Source: Chloroflexota bacterium (GTDB lineage: Bacteria; Chloroflexota; Anaerolineae; Anaerolineales; Villigracilaceae). From it: a DNA stretch of 59,206 bases. Position 1 is the first letter of the stretch. Each line of letters starts with the position of its first letter. Under the pieces are notes generated by a model. The model saw only the letters and a list, made by a program, of their open reading frames with translations. It searched no databases and had not been told where the DNA came from. The stretch covers positions 1 through 59,206 of the forward strand of contig JACRLC010000063.1 of the NCBI GenBank assembly GCA_016235425.1, read 5' to 3'. Below are positions 43,407 through 51,871 of this stretch, piece by piece. The position numbers and the translations under genes are program-made.

Positions 43407-44474
43407 ATGATCCTTAAATCATTCATTCGCAAGCTCGGCCTGGAAAAGGAAATAAAAACTGCCATTATTAATTGTGGAAAATGGGGGGAAGATTTCGTCC
43501 ATCTTTACAAGAAACCCGATCCCACGAATAGTATTCTACTTGCAGGATCGGGAAGAAGTGGAACTACTTGGCTAGCCGGCCTTATTTGTGGTTCAAGAAA
43601 AGGTGTACAAGAAATATTTGAACCGATCCATCCAACTATCAGCGCAGAGATCAGAAAACTGACAGGATTTGATGAGAAAGATCCATATGTACGGTCCCTT
43701 TACCTAAGACCACACGAGTCATATCCTCAATGGGAGGATTTGTGGCACAGAATATTAACCGGTGGATTTCGGAATTATTGGACAGACTATCATGAGCGCT
43801 GGTCTTATTTCCCAAGCATCTACCTAGTTAAGGAAATTCGAGCCAATTTGATGCTGGGATATATAGATCTGAACTTTAAACCCAAAATTGTGTTTATTAT
43901 CCGACATCCCTGTGCTGTGATCTATTCCCGTATCAAGAAAGTTCAAAAAGTGTGGCAAGCATCCATACGGGATATCCTTAAACAGGAAGACCTCGTTCAC
44001 GATCACCTTCTACCCTGGGTAGCTGATATCGAACATGAAAGTGATCTGGTTGGAGCTCATGCGGTTTGGTGGGCCATTGAAAATTATATTGCCCAAAAAC
44101 AGTTATCGAATAGCAGGTACTTTTTCCTGACATATGAAGATCTGTCAATGAATCCGGTCGAGGAATTAACCAGATTATTCATGTTCTTGGATGCTAAAAA
44201 AGTAAATATATCTCAAAGATTAATAGATAAGCCAAGCCGGTTGTCAAGTAACAAGGGAAAAATGGAAAGGGATGTTGTCAAGAGGCTCGGATCCTGGAAA
44301 GGTGGTTTTGATGAAAAAACGCAATTCAGGATTTTGGATTGGGCACAAAAATTTGGCATAACACTCTACAACGAACATACATTACCAAGAAATGGCACTT
44401 CTTTGAACAATGGATATCTTCAAAAAACGAATAGCGATTTACGCTTTATCAATTCAGGTGCAATACGCGACTAA
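43407..44474 (+). CDS. PAPS-dependent sulfotransferase
   Basis: A 355-residue sulfotransferase. The 5'-phosphosulfate loop GSGRSGTTWL is near 47-56, and the 3'-phosphate motif KIVFIIRHPCAVIYSRI is near 157-172. The remainder fits the Sulfotransfer_1/3 fold. It would put sulfate from PAPS on a sugar or tyrosine hydroxyl; in this locus a sugar is likely. AAGGA precedes the ATG. No PAPS synthesis genes lie in the window. Confidence 0.88.
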   Translation: MILKSFIRKLGLEKEIKTAIINCGKWGEDFVHLYKKPDPTNSILLAGSGRSGTTWLAGLICGSRKGVQEIFEPIHPTISAEIRKLTGFDEKDPYVRSLYLRPHESYPQWEDLWHRILTGGFRNYWTDYHERWSYFPSIYLVKEIRANLMLGYIDLNFKPKIVFIIRHPCAVIYSRIKKVQKVWQASIRDILKQEDLVHDHLLPWVADIEHESDLVGAHAVWWAIENYIAQKQLSNSRYFFLTYEDLSMNPVEELTRLFMFLDAKKVNISQRLIDKPSRLSSNKGKMERDVVKRLGSWKGGFDEKTQFRILDWAQKFGITLYNEHTLPRNGTSLNNGYLQKTNSDLRFINSGAIRD

Positions 44475-44605
44475 CACGATAAATGATTTAGAAAAAATTC
44501 AAGATGGTTGAACAACATATTAGCAATTTTGGGAATGACCATGCACGATTTGCATCGCGCTATTCCCCCAGACGAGCCCTACTAGACTTAAAGGTATCGA
44601 TCTAA

Positions 44606-44806
44606 CAGTGGTTACACAAGAGAATGGATTACCGAATGGCAAAAAAAGATAGAACCCCTCACATGGTCATATTATCACTGTCAATGAATCATTTCCCCGG
44701 GTTACAAGTATGTGAGGTCCCATTGCACCAAGAAAAATCATCCGGTTTTATTACTGCGCTAGTCAACGCAACAATGATTTCGGAAGGCAGAGGTGCTCAT
44801 GAGTAA
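44606..44806 (+). pseudogene. unrecognised short frame, possible gene remnant
   Basis: An open frame containing ATG 44624 runs to TAA 44804-44806, overlapping the next gene's ATG (ATGAGTAA). The product has NHFPGLQVCEVPLHQEKSSG, which vaguely resembles the end of a family 2 glycosyltransferase. Upstream in all frames there are stops. Coupled stop and start suggest the end of a former gene. The stretch 44475-44605 holds nothing else recognisable. Confidence 0.3.
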
Positions 44807-45785
44807 CCCCCCCAAGATTGTAGCCATTGCGTGGGCACCATACCAGGATCATGTCGAGAAATATGCCAACCAATTGGGCGCTCAACTTTACAACGTGCAT
44901 TACTTTTCATTTCAAAATCCAGCACTGGCTCCTATAAAATATGTCCCACAAACCCTTCGAACTTGGCTAATCCTTATGCGTGAACATCCGACCGCGGTGT
45001 ACATTCTGAATCCCCCCGTATTTGCTCCTTTGGTGGTCTGGGCATATTGCGTATTTTCAGGAGCTAAGATCCTAATGGATACGCACTACTCCGCATTGTA
45101 TGGCACAAAATGGAAATGGCTTCTACCAGTTACGCGCTTCCTGGCAAAACGCGCAATTATTAACATCGTTGATCAGGAACGCAATAAACGATTGTTAAAT
45201 TCGTGGAATGCTGAAGCGATTGTTCTCGAAAAACCCCCATATCAGGAATTTGACACCGCGAGAAGGGATGTAACCAGGGATAGATTCAACATTGTAGTTA
45301 TCAATACTTTTGCCGAGGATGACCCAGTTGAAATTATTCTTGAAGCAGCAACTTTGTGTGCCGACATCGACTGGTATATCCTCGGCGACCCAAAACGCGC
45401 CCGGCAGAGTTTACTCACCCGAGTTTCAAAAAACGTAACGTTCACGGGGTATCTACTGAAAGAGGATTATTGGAATTGCCTCTTTCCTGCAAACGCAGTT
45501 ATGGCTTTGACGACGCGTGAATATTCCTTGATGGCTGGTGCAATAGACGGCCTCTCTATTGACAAACCATTGATTTTGTCACGGCAACCGACTTTGGAAG
45601 AATACTTTACCAAGGGTGTTGTTTTTGTTGATAATGAAGCTAAAAGCATTGCTCGCGGGGTAAGAGAATTTCAGAAGTTGGAAAAACGGCTGATTGGCGA
45701 AATTGCCTCTTTGCACAATGAGAAACGTATCAAATGGGAAAAAGCGTTTGCGTACCTGCAAAACGTTGTTGCCCAAAAGTCATAA
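44799..45785 (+). CDS. glycosyltransferase, GT-B fold
   Basis: A 328-residue protein with the N- and C-terminal Rossmann-like halves of GT-B enzymes: KIVAIAWAPYQDHVEKYANQLG near the start, AKILMDTHYSALYG in the middle and NIVVINTFAEDDPVEIILEAA, then VTFTGYLLKEDYWNCLFPANAVMALTTREYSLMAGAIDGLSIDKPLILS. Acceptor and donor are unknown. The ATG at 44799 has GGCAGAGGTG upstream. Confidence 0.8.
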   Translation: MSNPPKIVAIAWAPYQDHVEKYANQLGAQLYNVHYFSFQNPALAPIKYVPQTLRTWLILMREHPTAVYILNPPVFAPLVVWAYCVFSGAKILMDTHYSALYGTKWKWLLPVTRFLAKRAIINIVDQERNKRLLNSWNAEAIVLEKPPYQEFDTARRDVTRDRFNIVVINTFAEDDPVEIILEAATLCADIDWYILGDPKRARQSLLTRVSKNVTFTGYLLKEDYWNCLFPANAVMALTTREYSLMAGAIDGLSIDKPLILSRQPTLEEYFTKGVVFVDNEAKSIARGVREFQKLEKRLIGEIASLHNEKRIKWEKAFAYLQNVVAQKS

Positions 45786-45797
45786 AGACGACATACC

Positions 45798-47045
45798 ATG
45801 AATATGAAACCTTATTCTCACAACCAAAATTCAAGAAGCACGCTCATAATCATAGAGAATTCATCATTTCTCTGCGATCCTCGCGTTCAAAATGAAGCGT
45901 TTTCTCTACGGGATGCAGGGTGGAATGTGTCTGTGTTATGTCCTTTATTTAAAGAATATGAAGGGGATAATGTCACTTCTGCTAATTTCTGGCATCAACA
46001 CAACAGAGAAGGTATCTTTGTCTACTATTATCCTTCATCTTATAGGGGAGATGGATTTTTCTCTTACCTTATTGAATACCTAGCAGCTTTCTATTGGATT
46101 GCCTTGCGCTCATGGCACATTTGGCTCAAGACCCATTTCAAAGTCATCCATTTGTGTAATCCTCCAGATATTTTCTTTCCGATTGCTTTTATTTATCGCT
46201 TGCTTGGCGTCAGAGTACTCTTTGACCACCATGATCTTTTCCCGGAATTGATTTTAGTAAGATTCCATGGACTGAGAGGAAAGATGCTCTACTGGTTCAG
46301 CCGGCTTGTGGAGTTCTGGACCTTTCGCGTGGCCCACATGGTTATTACAACCAATCGCTCCTTCCAGCAAATAGCTGAGACAAGAGGAATGTATCCATCT
46401 GAACGCATATTCAACGTCAGAAATGGGCCCCGGCTGGCAGAATTTGTTCCCTTAGCACCTGAACCAGCTTTGAAGTGTGGGTTTGCCAAGATGGTGGTAT
46501 ACGCGGGCGTCATGGGTTATCAAGATGGCGTTTTGGAATATCTCGAATCAATTCGTTATCTTATCCAGGATCAAAATCGTCGCGATATTCTGTTTGTCCT
46601 ACTCGGAGATGGTGCAGTGCGATCCATTGCCTGTGAACACGTAAAGGCTTGGAAGACGGATTGCGTTCAACTACCAGGAATGATCCGCGACAAGCATCTT
46701 CTACGTCAGTATCTTTCTACAGCAGATATCCTTGTCGCACCTGAACCATATAACGAACTCAATGAGCATTCGACTTTCATCAAGGTTGCAGAATATATGG
46801 CTATGGGAAAACCCATCATCGCCTATGATCTCAAAGAGACCCGTTATACCGCACAAGAATCTGCTCTTTATGTACCGCATGATGACGTGAATGCTTTTGC
46901 AGAGGCAATTCTGAAACTGGTTGATCAGCCCGAGTTATGCACCAAACTTACGAATTTTGCAAAAAAAAGAATTGCAGAAGTATCCTGGGAGAGCCAGCAA
47001 CCGCTTCTTCTCTCTGCTTATGAGGCAGCGTTGCGAATCAAATAA
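45798..47045 (+). CDS. glycosyltransferase family 4
   Basis: A 415-residue GT-B enzyme. SFLCDPRVQNEAFSLRDAGWNVSVLCP is a classic GT4 start. HLCNPPDIFFPIAFIYRLLGVRVLFDHHDLFPE follows, and the C-terminal half has VVYAGVMGYQDGV and EHSTFIKVAEYMAMGKPIIAYDLKE, with the donor-binding E-x7-E pattern shifted. It adds a sugar to the growing repeat unit. The gap to the previous gene is 12 bases. The 47046-47309 gap after it is AT-rich without a gene. Confidence 0.9.
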   Translation: MNMKPYSHNQNSRSTLIIIENSSFLCDPRVQNEAFSLRDAGWNVSVLCPLFKEYEGDNVTSANFWHQHNREGIFVYYYPSSYRGDGFFSYLIEYLAAFYWIALRSWHIWLKTHFKVIHLCNPPDIFFPIAFIYRLLGVRVLFDHHDLFPELILVRFHGLRGKMLYWFSRLVEFWTFRVAHMVITTNRSFQQIAETRGMYPSERIFNVRNGPRLAEFVPLAPEPALKCGFAKMVVYAGVMGYQDGVLEYLESIRYLIQDQNRRDILFVLLGDGAVRSIACEHVKAWKTDCVQLPGMIRDKHLLRQYLSTADILVAPEPYNELNEHSTFIKVAEYMAMGKPIIAYDLKETRYTAQESALYVPHDDVNAFAEAILKLVDQPELCTKLTNFAKKRIAEVSWESQQPLLLSAYEAALRIK

Positions 47046-47309
47046 TGGAACTTACAATGCATAATCTAATCATGTTTTACGCCCTTATATATTTCAAAAG
47101 CATTGTGTCTCTCTAGCGAATCTCTTTTTTTTCAAAACCTAAGTATTCATAAGGTTTTGGATTTTAAATTTTCATATGAAACTAGCTACGATATTCAAAT
47201 CTTAAGCAATATGACGGGAACGAATTATAGAGCCGTGAAACTAATTAAATCTGTTCTGAGTTATCCACTAAACCAAGGATGATGTTCTTTACTTCAGATA
47301 AGGTGTTTT

Positions 47310-48545
47310 ATGACAAACCTTTGGAGTTCCAACCACCCACGAAATTTCTGGCTTTGCCAGCCGGACTTGCCGGATGAAGTATGGCAGGAAGCAATTTTCC
47401 GCGCTCTGCCGCTTCTGGGTTTGAACGACACTGTGTTGGATGTCGACTCACTATTGGAATTTACTCTTGGTGAGAGGCAATTTGGTCCTAACCATCACCA
47501 TCTCGGCTTTGTTCTTAACCTATACTATATGCTTAAACCACTTCTGCCAAAATCCTTCACATGGCCAATGCGCCGTTTATTTAGCACTATAAACAAGAAG
47601 GAATATCTGAAGTGGCCAATTGAGCCTCGTTTCGCGCAATTCCAGTGGGAAATCCTTCGTCAAGCTTTGCTAATTTCCAAAAAACAAGAAATTGCATTTC
47701 AGCATTTCTGGCCAGAAGCCAAGAGATTTGCCTTTGTACTCACACACGACATTGAGTCAGCCGAAGGTCAACATCTGGCACCTGTGTTAGCTGATTTGGA
47801 GGAGTCCCTAGGATTCTCCTCATCGTTTAATTTTGTACCTGAACGATACCCGCTGGATTTAGGATTGATTAAGGATTTACAGCAACGCGGCTTTGAAATT
47901 GGTGTGCATGGGTTGAAACATGACGGCAGGTTGTTTTGTACATACACCAGCTTTTCTAAACGTGCGATTCAAATTAATCGTTATTTGCATAAGTTTCGGG
48001 CTGTGGGCTTCCGCTCGCCATATACTCATCGCAACCCGGAATGGATGCAACTATTAAACCTGGAATATGATTTGTCGTTTTTCGATACCGATCCTTATGA
48101 ACCGATGCCGGGTGGCGTAATGAGCATTTGGCCGTTTCGTGCAGGCCGCTTTCTCGAATTGCCTTATACCCTGCCACAGGATTCAACACTATTCAACGTC
48201 TTGGGCGAAACTTCTCCCCAGATCTGGTTGGAGAAAACTACTTTTATCAGAAAATATTATGGAATGGCATTGATGCTCGTGCATCCCGATTACTCAGCCA
48301 GTGGGATGGCAAGGCAGTGTTATGCAGCATTTTTGCAGGAGATGAAAGCACGTGGAGAATATTGGCACGCAATACCGTGCCAGGTGGCTTCCTGGTGGAA
48401 AACGCGCATTCTTTCGAGCAATATTGACGGCATCGCATCCCTGATGGCACATGCGACATTGACAGAAGATAGTATCAATATCAAGAACTCACTTGAGCTT
48501 GACAATTTTTCATCACAAGCTAATCCTGCTCTGTACTTACCATAA
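47310..48545 (+). CDS. polysaccharide deacetylase family protein (CE4-like)
   Basis: A 411-residue protein with a NodB-like core: LTHDIES with D147, then IGVHGLKHDGRLF with H200 and H204 as the metal-binding set, and GFRSPYTHRNPEWM. About 120 residues precede the core. No signal peptide is visible, so it may act in the cytoplasm on a lipid-linked or nucleotide sugar, or be a non-classical member. AAGGTG precedes the ATG. Confidence 0.8.
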   Translation: MTNLWSSNHPRNFWLCQPDLPDEVWQEAIFRALPLLGLNDTVLDVDSLLEFTLGERQFGPNHHHLGFVLNLYYMLKPLLPKSFTWPMRRLFSTINKKEYLKWPIEPRFAQFQWEILRQALLISKKQEIAFQHFWPEAKRFAFVLTHDIESAEGQHLAPVLADLEESLGFSSSFNFVPERYPLDLGLIKDLQQRGFEIGVHGLKHDGRLFCTYTSFSKRAIQINRYLHKFRAVGFRSPYTHRNPEWMQLLNLEYDLSFFDTDPYEPMPGGVMSIWPFRAGRFLELPYTLPQDSTLFNVLGETSPQIWLEKTTFIRKYYGMALMLVHPDYSASGMARQCYAAFLQEMKARGEYWHAIPCQVASWWKTRILSSNIDGIASLMAHATLTEDSINIKNSLELDNFSSQANPALYLP

Positions 48546-48577
48546 TTATCAGTATATAGAAATAAGGAGACAATCCA

Positions 48578-49369
48578 ATGTCAATTACCAAAGCCAAGAT
48601 AGTTATTTGCACCTTGTTACTCTCAATATTGGTAGGTTGCACCCAATCGCCAACTTCCACCTTTACCTCACCTCTTGCGCCCCCCAGGCCAACCTACACA
48701 ATAGATGCCGGCATTATCGCGAAAAGCATACTTGTACCGAAACACATTATCCAGTTGGCATTTAATATTTCAGGCCGCGTTCGGAGTACGTATGTTGAAA
48801 TTGGCAATGAAGTTCACACTGGGGACGCCTTGATCCAACTTGAGACGGTCTTACTGGAAGCAGATGTGGTCCGCGCCGAGAGTGCCCTCCAGGCAGCACA
48901 AGCAGAATCTGAATATCGTAAAAGTCTACTGGACCCACCGGAACTGCAAACTGTTGCAGATTCCAGAATCAGTATAGCAGAAGCCGATCTGGTAAAAGCT
49001 CGCTACATGTTGACGCAGGCAACATTAACGGCTCCCTTTGATGGCACTATTGTAGATGTACAGATATTGCCCGGAGAAACGGTCAATCCTGGCAGGGCGA
49101 TCATTACGCTGGCAGATTTGCGAATCTTTCAAGTTGAGACACTTGACCTAGATGAAGTGGATGTTCCGCGAATTTATGTGGGTCAGCCTGTTGACATCCA
49201 TATAGAATCCCTTGATATTAAAGTTGATGGAATCGTTGTAACAATTGCGCCGCAAGCCACAATATTGGGAGAGAAGAGGGTATATAAGGTAATTATCAAG
49301 CTCAATTCCCAGCCGAACGGCATCCGCTGGGGAATGAGCGCTGAAGCAAATTTTGTCATCAATGAGTAG
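48578..49369 (+). CDS. HlyD-like periplasmic adaptor lipoprotein
   Basis: A 263-residue lipoprotein. A signal peptide ends in the lipobox LVGC with C21. A biotinyl-lipoyl-like half (ISGRVRSTYVEIGNEVHTGDALIQLE), a coiled-coil hairpin (EADVVRAESALQAAQAESEY), the second lipoyl half (LTAPFDGTIVDVQILPGETVNPG) and a beta-barrel follow, as in RND and ABC adaptor proteins. No ABC transporter or RND pump gene adjoins it. AAGGAG precedes the ATG. Confidence 0.85.
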   Translation: MSITKAKIVICTLLLSILVGCTQSPTSTFTSPLAPPRPTYTIDAGIIAKSILVPKHIIQLAFNISGRVRSTYVEIGNEVHTGDALIQLETVLLEADVVRAESALQAAQAESEYRKSLLDPPELQTVADSRISIAEADLVKARYMLTQATLTAPFDGTIVDVQILPGETVNPGRAIITLADLRIFQVETLDLDEVDVPRIYVGQPVDIHIESLDIKVDGIVVTIAPQATILGEKRVYKVIIKLNSQPNGIRWGMSAEANFVINE

Positions 49370-49523
49370 CCATTTCTAGTCTTTCATGCTTCGGCAAACC
49401 AACCGGTTGAGACAATTTAGAGCTAATAAAAGCTACAGGAGTCCTTGATATGTCTCGTCTTTGAACACAGTGATGACGTCAATTTCAAGAAAAGGAAGAA
49501 CTAATCAAGAAGGAGTACCAGCA

Positions 49524-50198
49524 ATGCTCGAAAATATCATGGTGATCTATCATCAGATCCGCGAAGCCTGGACAGGGGGGAGCTTGAGGGATATTTTTCG
49601 CCCACGGGTTTTCCGACAGAGAGTAGCAACGCCGGTGGAGATGGATCTCTCAGGTACTATCCCCCACCCGGCAGACTTTCTTCAAGGTTCTGACTATCGG
49701 TTCGTTGAACTCAAAATGGATGAACTCCGCGCTGGGAAATGGTCTTTTGCGGTATCCAGTCGTCGATTCAAGGTTCACCGCAATCTCAAAAAGGGATTGC
49801 GTAATTTTGCTCTTGTTAAAGATTCCACTGTGGTGGGTGATGTCTGGTGTGCCAGCCCGCATAAGGACGGGAACCCCGTCACCCATCCCGATCTCAAAAT
49901 GCTTGGAATCAGTTGCGGAGAGAAGGAAGTTTACGCTTTCGACATGCTCATTGATCCCATATATCGCGGGAAAAACTTTGCGGTCTTGCTCCAGCGTTTT
50001 TTACACTTCACCTTGAAGATGGAGGGATTTCGGAAGGTCTACGGCTTCTATTGGGACGACAACCTTCCCGCGCTTTGGATGCACCGCATGCTCAAGTATA
50101 AAGAACTGCCAAAGAGGCGCGTGTCTCGTTTCTTTTTCCTCAAAAGCATGGAAAATGCTATCAAGCCTGATTCTTCAATCAAAGTATTTGATTCATAA
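49524..50198 (+). CDS. GNAT-like acyltransferase
   Basis: A 224-residue protein. The C-terminal 120 residues have the GNAT look: KEVYAFDMLIDPIYRGKNFAVLLQRFLHFTLK, where R-G-K-N-F resembles the acyl-CoA pyrophosphate loop, and VYGFYWDDNLPALWMHRMLKY. The first 90 residues are not recognised. The ATG at 49524 is chosen because AAGGAG lies 10 bases upstream. It precedes the acyl carrier protein gene and might use carrier-bound acyl groups. Confidence 0.65.
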   Translation: MLENIMVIYHQIREAWTGGSLRDIFRPRVFRQRVATPVEMDLSGTIPHPADFLQGSDYRFVELKMDELRAGKWSFAVSSRRFKVHRNLKKGLRNFALVKDSTVVGDVWCASPHKDGNPVTHPDLKMLGISCGEKEVYAFDMLIDPIYRGKNFAVLLQRFLHFTLKMEGFRKVYGFYWDDNLPALWMHRMLKYKELPKRRVSRFFFLKSMENAIKPDSSIKVFDS

Positions 50199-50338
50199 AA
50201 ACTCACTTCAGCTACCTTGAAGATTACTCATAGATTTCTTAGGGCACTTCTGCGATGAAATACTTCAACCTTCCATCAGAACTAGTTCAGCACCTGACAA
50301 CACAATTGTCAGTCTAATCAATAAGGAGGATTAAAACC

Positions 50339-50587
50339 GTGAACACATGCAACACCATTCGCGATTTCATCACCCACGAAATGCTTCATGATTCCTTGAA
50401 AACCCCGCTGGGCGATGATGATCAGCTTGTCGATTCGGGAATTATCGACTCGTTGGGAGTCATGAACTTGTTGAGCTTCCTTGAGGAGAAATTCTCCATT
50501 CAGATACCCGACGATGACCTCATCCCGGAGAACTTCGCATCTTTATCCACTATCACCGCTCTCGTCGAACGCCAGATGGCCAGGTAA
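50339..50587 (+). CDS. acyl/peptidyl carrier protein
   Basis: An 82-residue free-standing carrier. The phosphopantetheine serine is S38 in the motif GIIDSLGVMNLLSFLEE, with the usual acidic helix 2 after it and the VERQM end. The length is typical of dedicated carriers of adenylating ligases. AAGGAGG lies just before the GTG start. The next gene starts 13 bases downstream, which suggests one operon with the dehydrogenase and ligase. Confidence 0.93.
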   Translation: MNTCNTIRDFITHEMLHDSLKTPLGDDDQLVDSGIIDSLGVMNLLSFLEEKFSIQIPDDDLIPENFASLSTITALVERQMAR

Positions 50588-50600
50588 GGAGAAGGGACCA

Positions 50601-51746
50601 ATGAATTTCGCCTTCACTGAAGAACAGCAGAAAATCCGCAACACCATCATCGACTTTGCTCGCCAAGAACTCAACCCGGGGATTATAGAACGGGATCGAG
50701 CAGGCGTCTTTCCGCGAGATCTTTGGGTAAAGTGTGCAGAAATGCGGCTTATGGCCCTTCCTTTCCCCGAAGCACATGGAGGAGATGGATTCGACTTCGT
50801 TACCACGGTGGCAGTCTTTCATGCCCTGGGATATGCTTGTAAAGATTCTGGACTTATTCTCTCGCTCGCAACCCAGGTAATCTGTGGACTTACAATCCAA
50901 CTCTCAGGGAATCAGGAGCAGGCCGCCTGTCTTCTTCCTGACCTCGCGTCAGGTACGCTCATCTATGCGCAAGGCATTACGGAACCAGACTCAGGCTCAG
51001 ATACATTTGCCATGCGGACAACCGCAACCAAGAAGGACGGCGGGTACATTCTCAACGGCACCAAGACCATGATTAGCAATGGTCCGGTTACGGATCGGGC
51101 ACTGATATATGCAGTGACCAATCCGACAAAAAAGACGCTGGCACGAATCTCTTGCTTCCTCGTCCCCAAGGGGAATCCGGGATTCTCCGCAGGAAATCCG
51201 ATGGAGAAGATGGGACTTCGCACCATGACCAACGGGGAACTGGTCTGCACAGATTGTTATGTCCCCGGCCCTTCTTTGGTGGGTCGGGAAGGTCAGGGAG
51301 TAATCCTCTTCAGCGAAGTCGTGGAATGGGAACGGGTTTTGATTTGCGCAGGTTTGCTAGGAGGATTGGAACGGGTTTTGGAGGATTGCATCCGATACGC
51401 GAAAGAACGCAAGGCTTTCGGTCAGTCCATTGGAACCTTTCAAGCCATCTCCCACAAGATAGCAACTATGAGGATGAATGTGGAATTGGGAAGACTCGCA
51501 CTATATAGTGCCGCAATTCTGAAAAATAAACGGAAGCGCGCCGCACTGGAATCTTCTGTTGCCAAGTTTTTTATCAGCGAGAGTCTCAAGCAAGCCTGCC
51601 TCGATGCTGTACAAATCCGTGGCGGTTACGGGTATATGTCGGAATTCGAGGTAGAACGCGATCTTCGTGACAGCATAGCCGCCACGATCTACTCGGGTAC
51701 ATCAGAGATGCAGGCCAACACTATCGCCCGCCTTGCAGGTTTGTAA
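50601..51746 (+). CDS. acyl-CoA-dehydrogenase-like flavoprotein, possibly aminoacyl-carrier dehydrogenase
   Basis: A 381-residue member of the acyl-CoA dehydrogenase family. FTEEQQKIRNTIIDFARQEL, AQGITEPDSGSD (FAD-binding loop), KTMISNGPVTDRALIYA, RKAFGQSIGTFQAISHKIA and the end RDSIAATIYSGTSEMQ are present. The canonical base in the IYEGTS position is Ser here, but E244 in VVEWERVL lies at the alternative helix-G site used by isovaleryl-CoA dehydrogenase and the prolyl-carrier oxidases. With the carrier upstream and AMP ligase downstream it resembles enzymes that oxidise prolyl-S-carrier to pyrrolyl-2-carboxyl-S-carrier. This substrate is inferred. AAGGAGAAGGG precedes the ATG at 50601. Confidence 0.85.
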   Translation: MNFAFTEEQQKIRNTIIDFARQELNPGIIERDRAGVFPRDLWVKCAEMRLMALPFPEAHGGDGFDFVTTVAVFHALGYACKDSGLILSLATQVICGLTIQLSGNQEQAACLLPDLASGTLIYAQGITEPDSGSDTFAMRTTATKKDGGYILNGTKTMISNGPVTDRALIYAVTNPTKKTLARISCFLVPKGNPGFSAGNPMEKMGLRTMTNGELVCTDCYVPGPSLVGREGQGVILFSEVVEWERVLICAGLLGGLERVLEDCIRYAKERKAFGQSIGTFQAISHKIATMRMNVELGRLALYSAAILKNKRKRAALESSVAKFFISESLKQACLDAVQIRGGYGYMSEFEVERDLRDSIAATIYSGTSEMQANTIARLAGL

Positions 51747-51871
51747 GCCAATGAGAAAACTCTCTTTCATAGGTACCTCGACCACACTAGGATCACATAC
51801 CTAGAAAACGGCCATAACCAACAAGCACATTGCCATTGATATCCCTAAAAAGGATAGAGAAGGAGATCATA

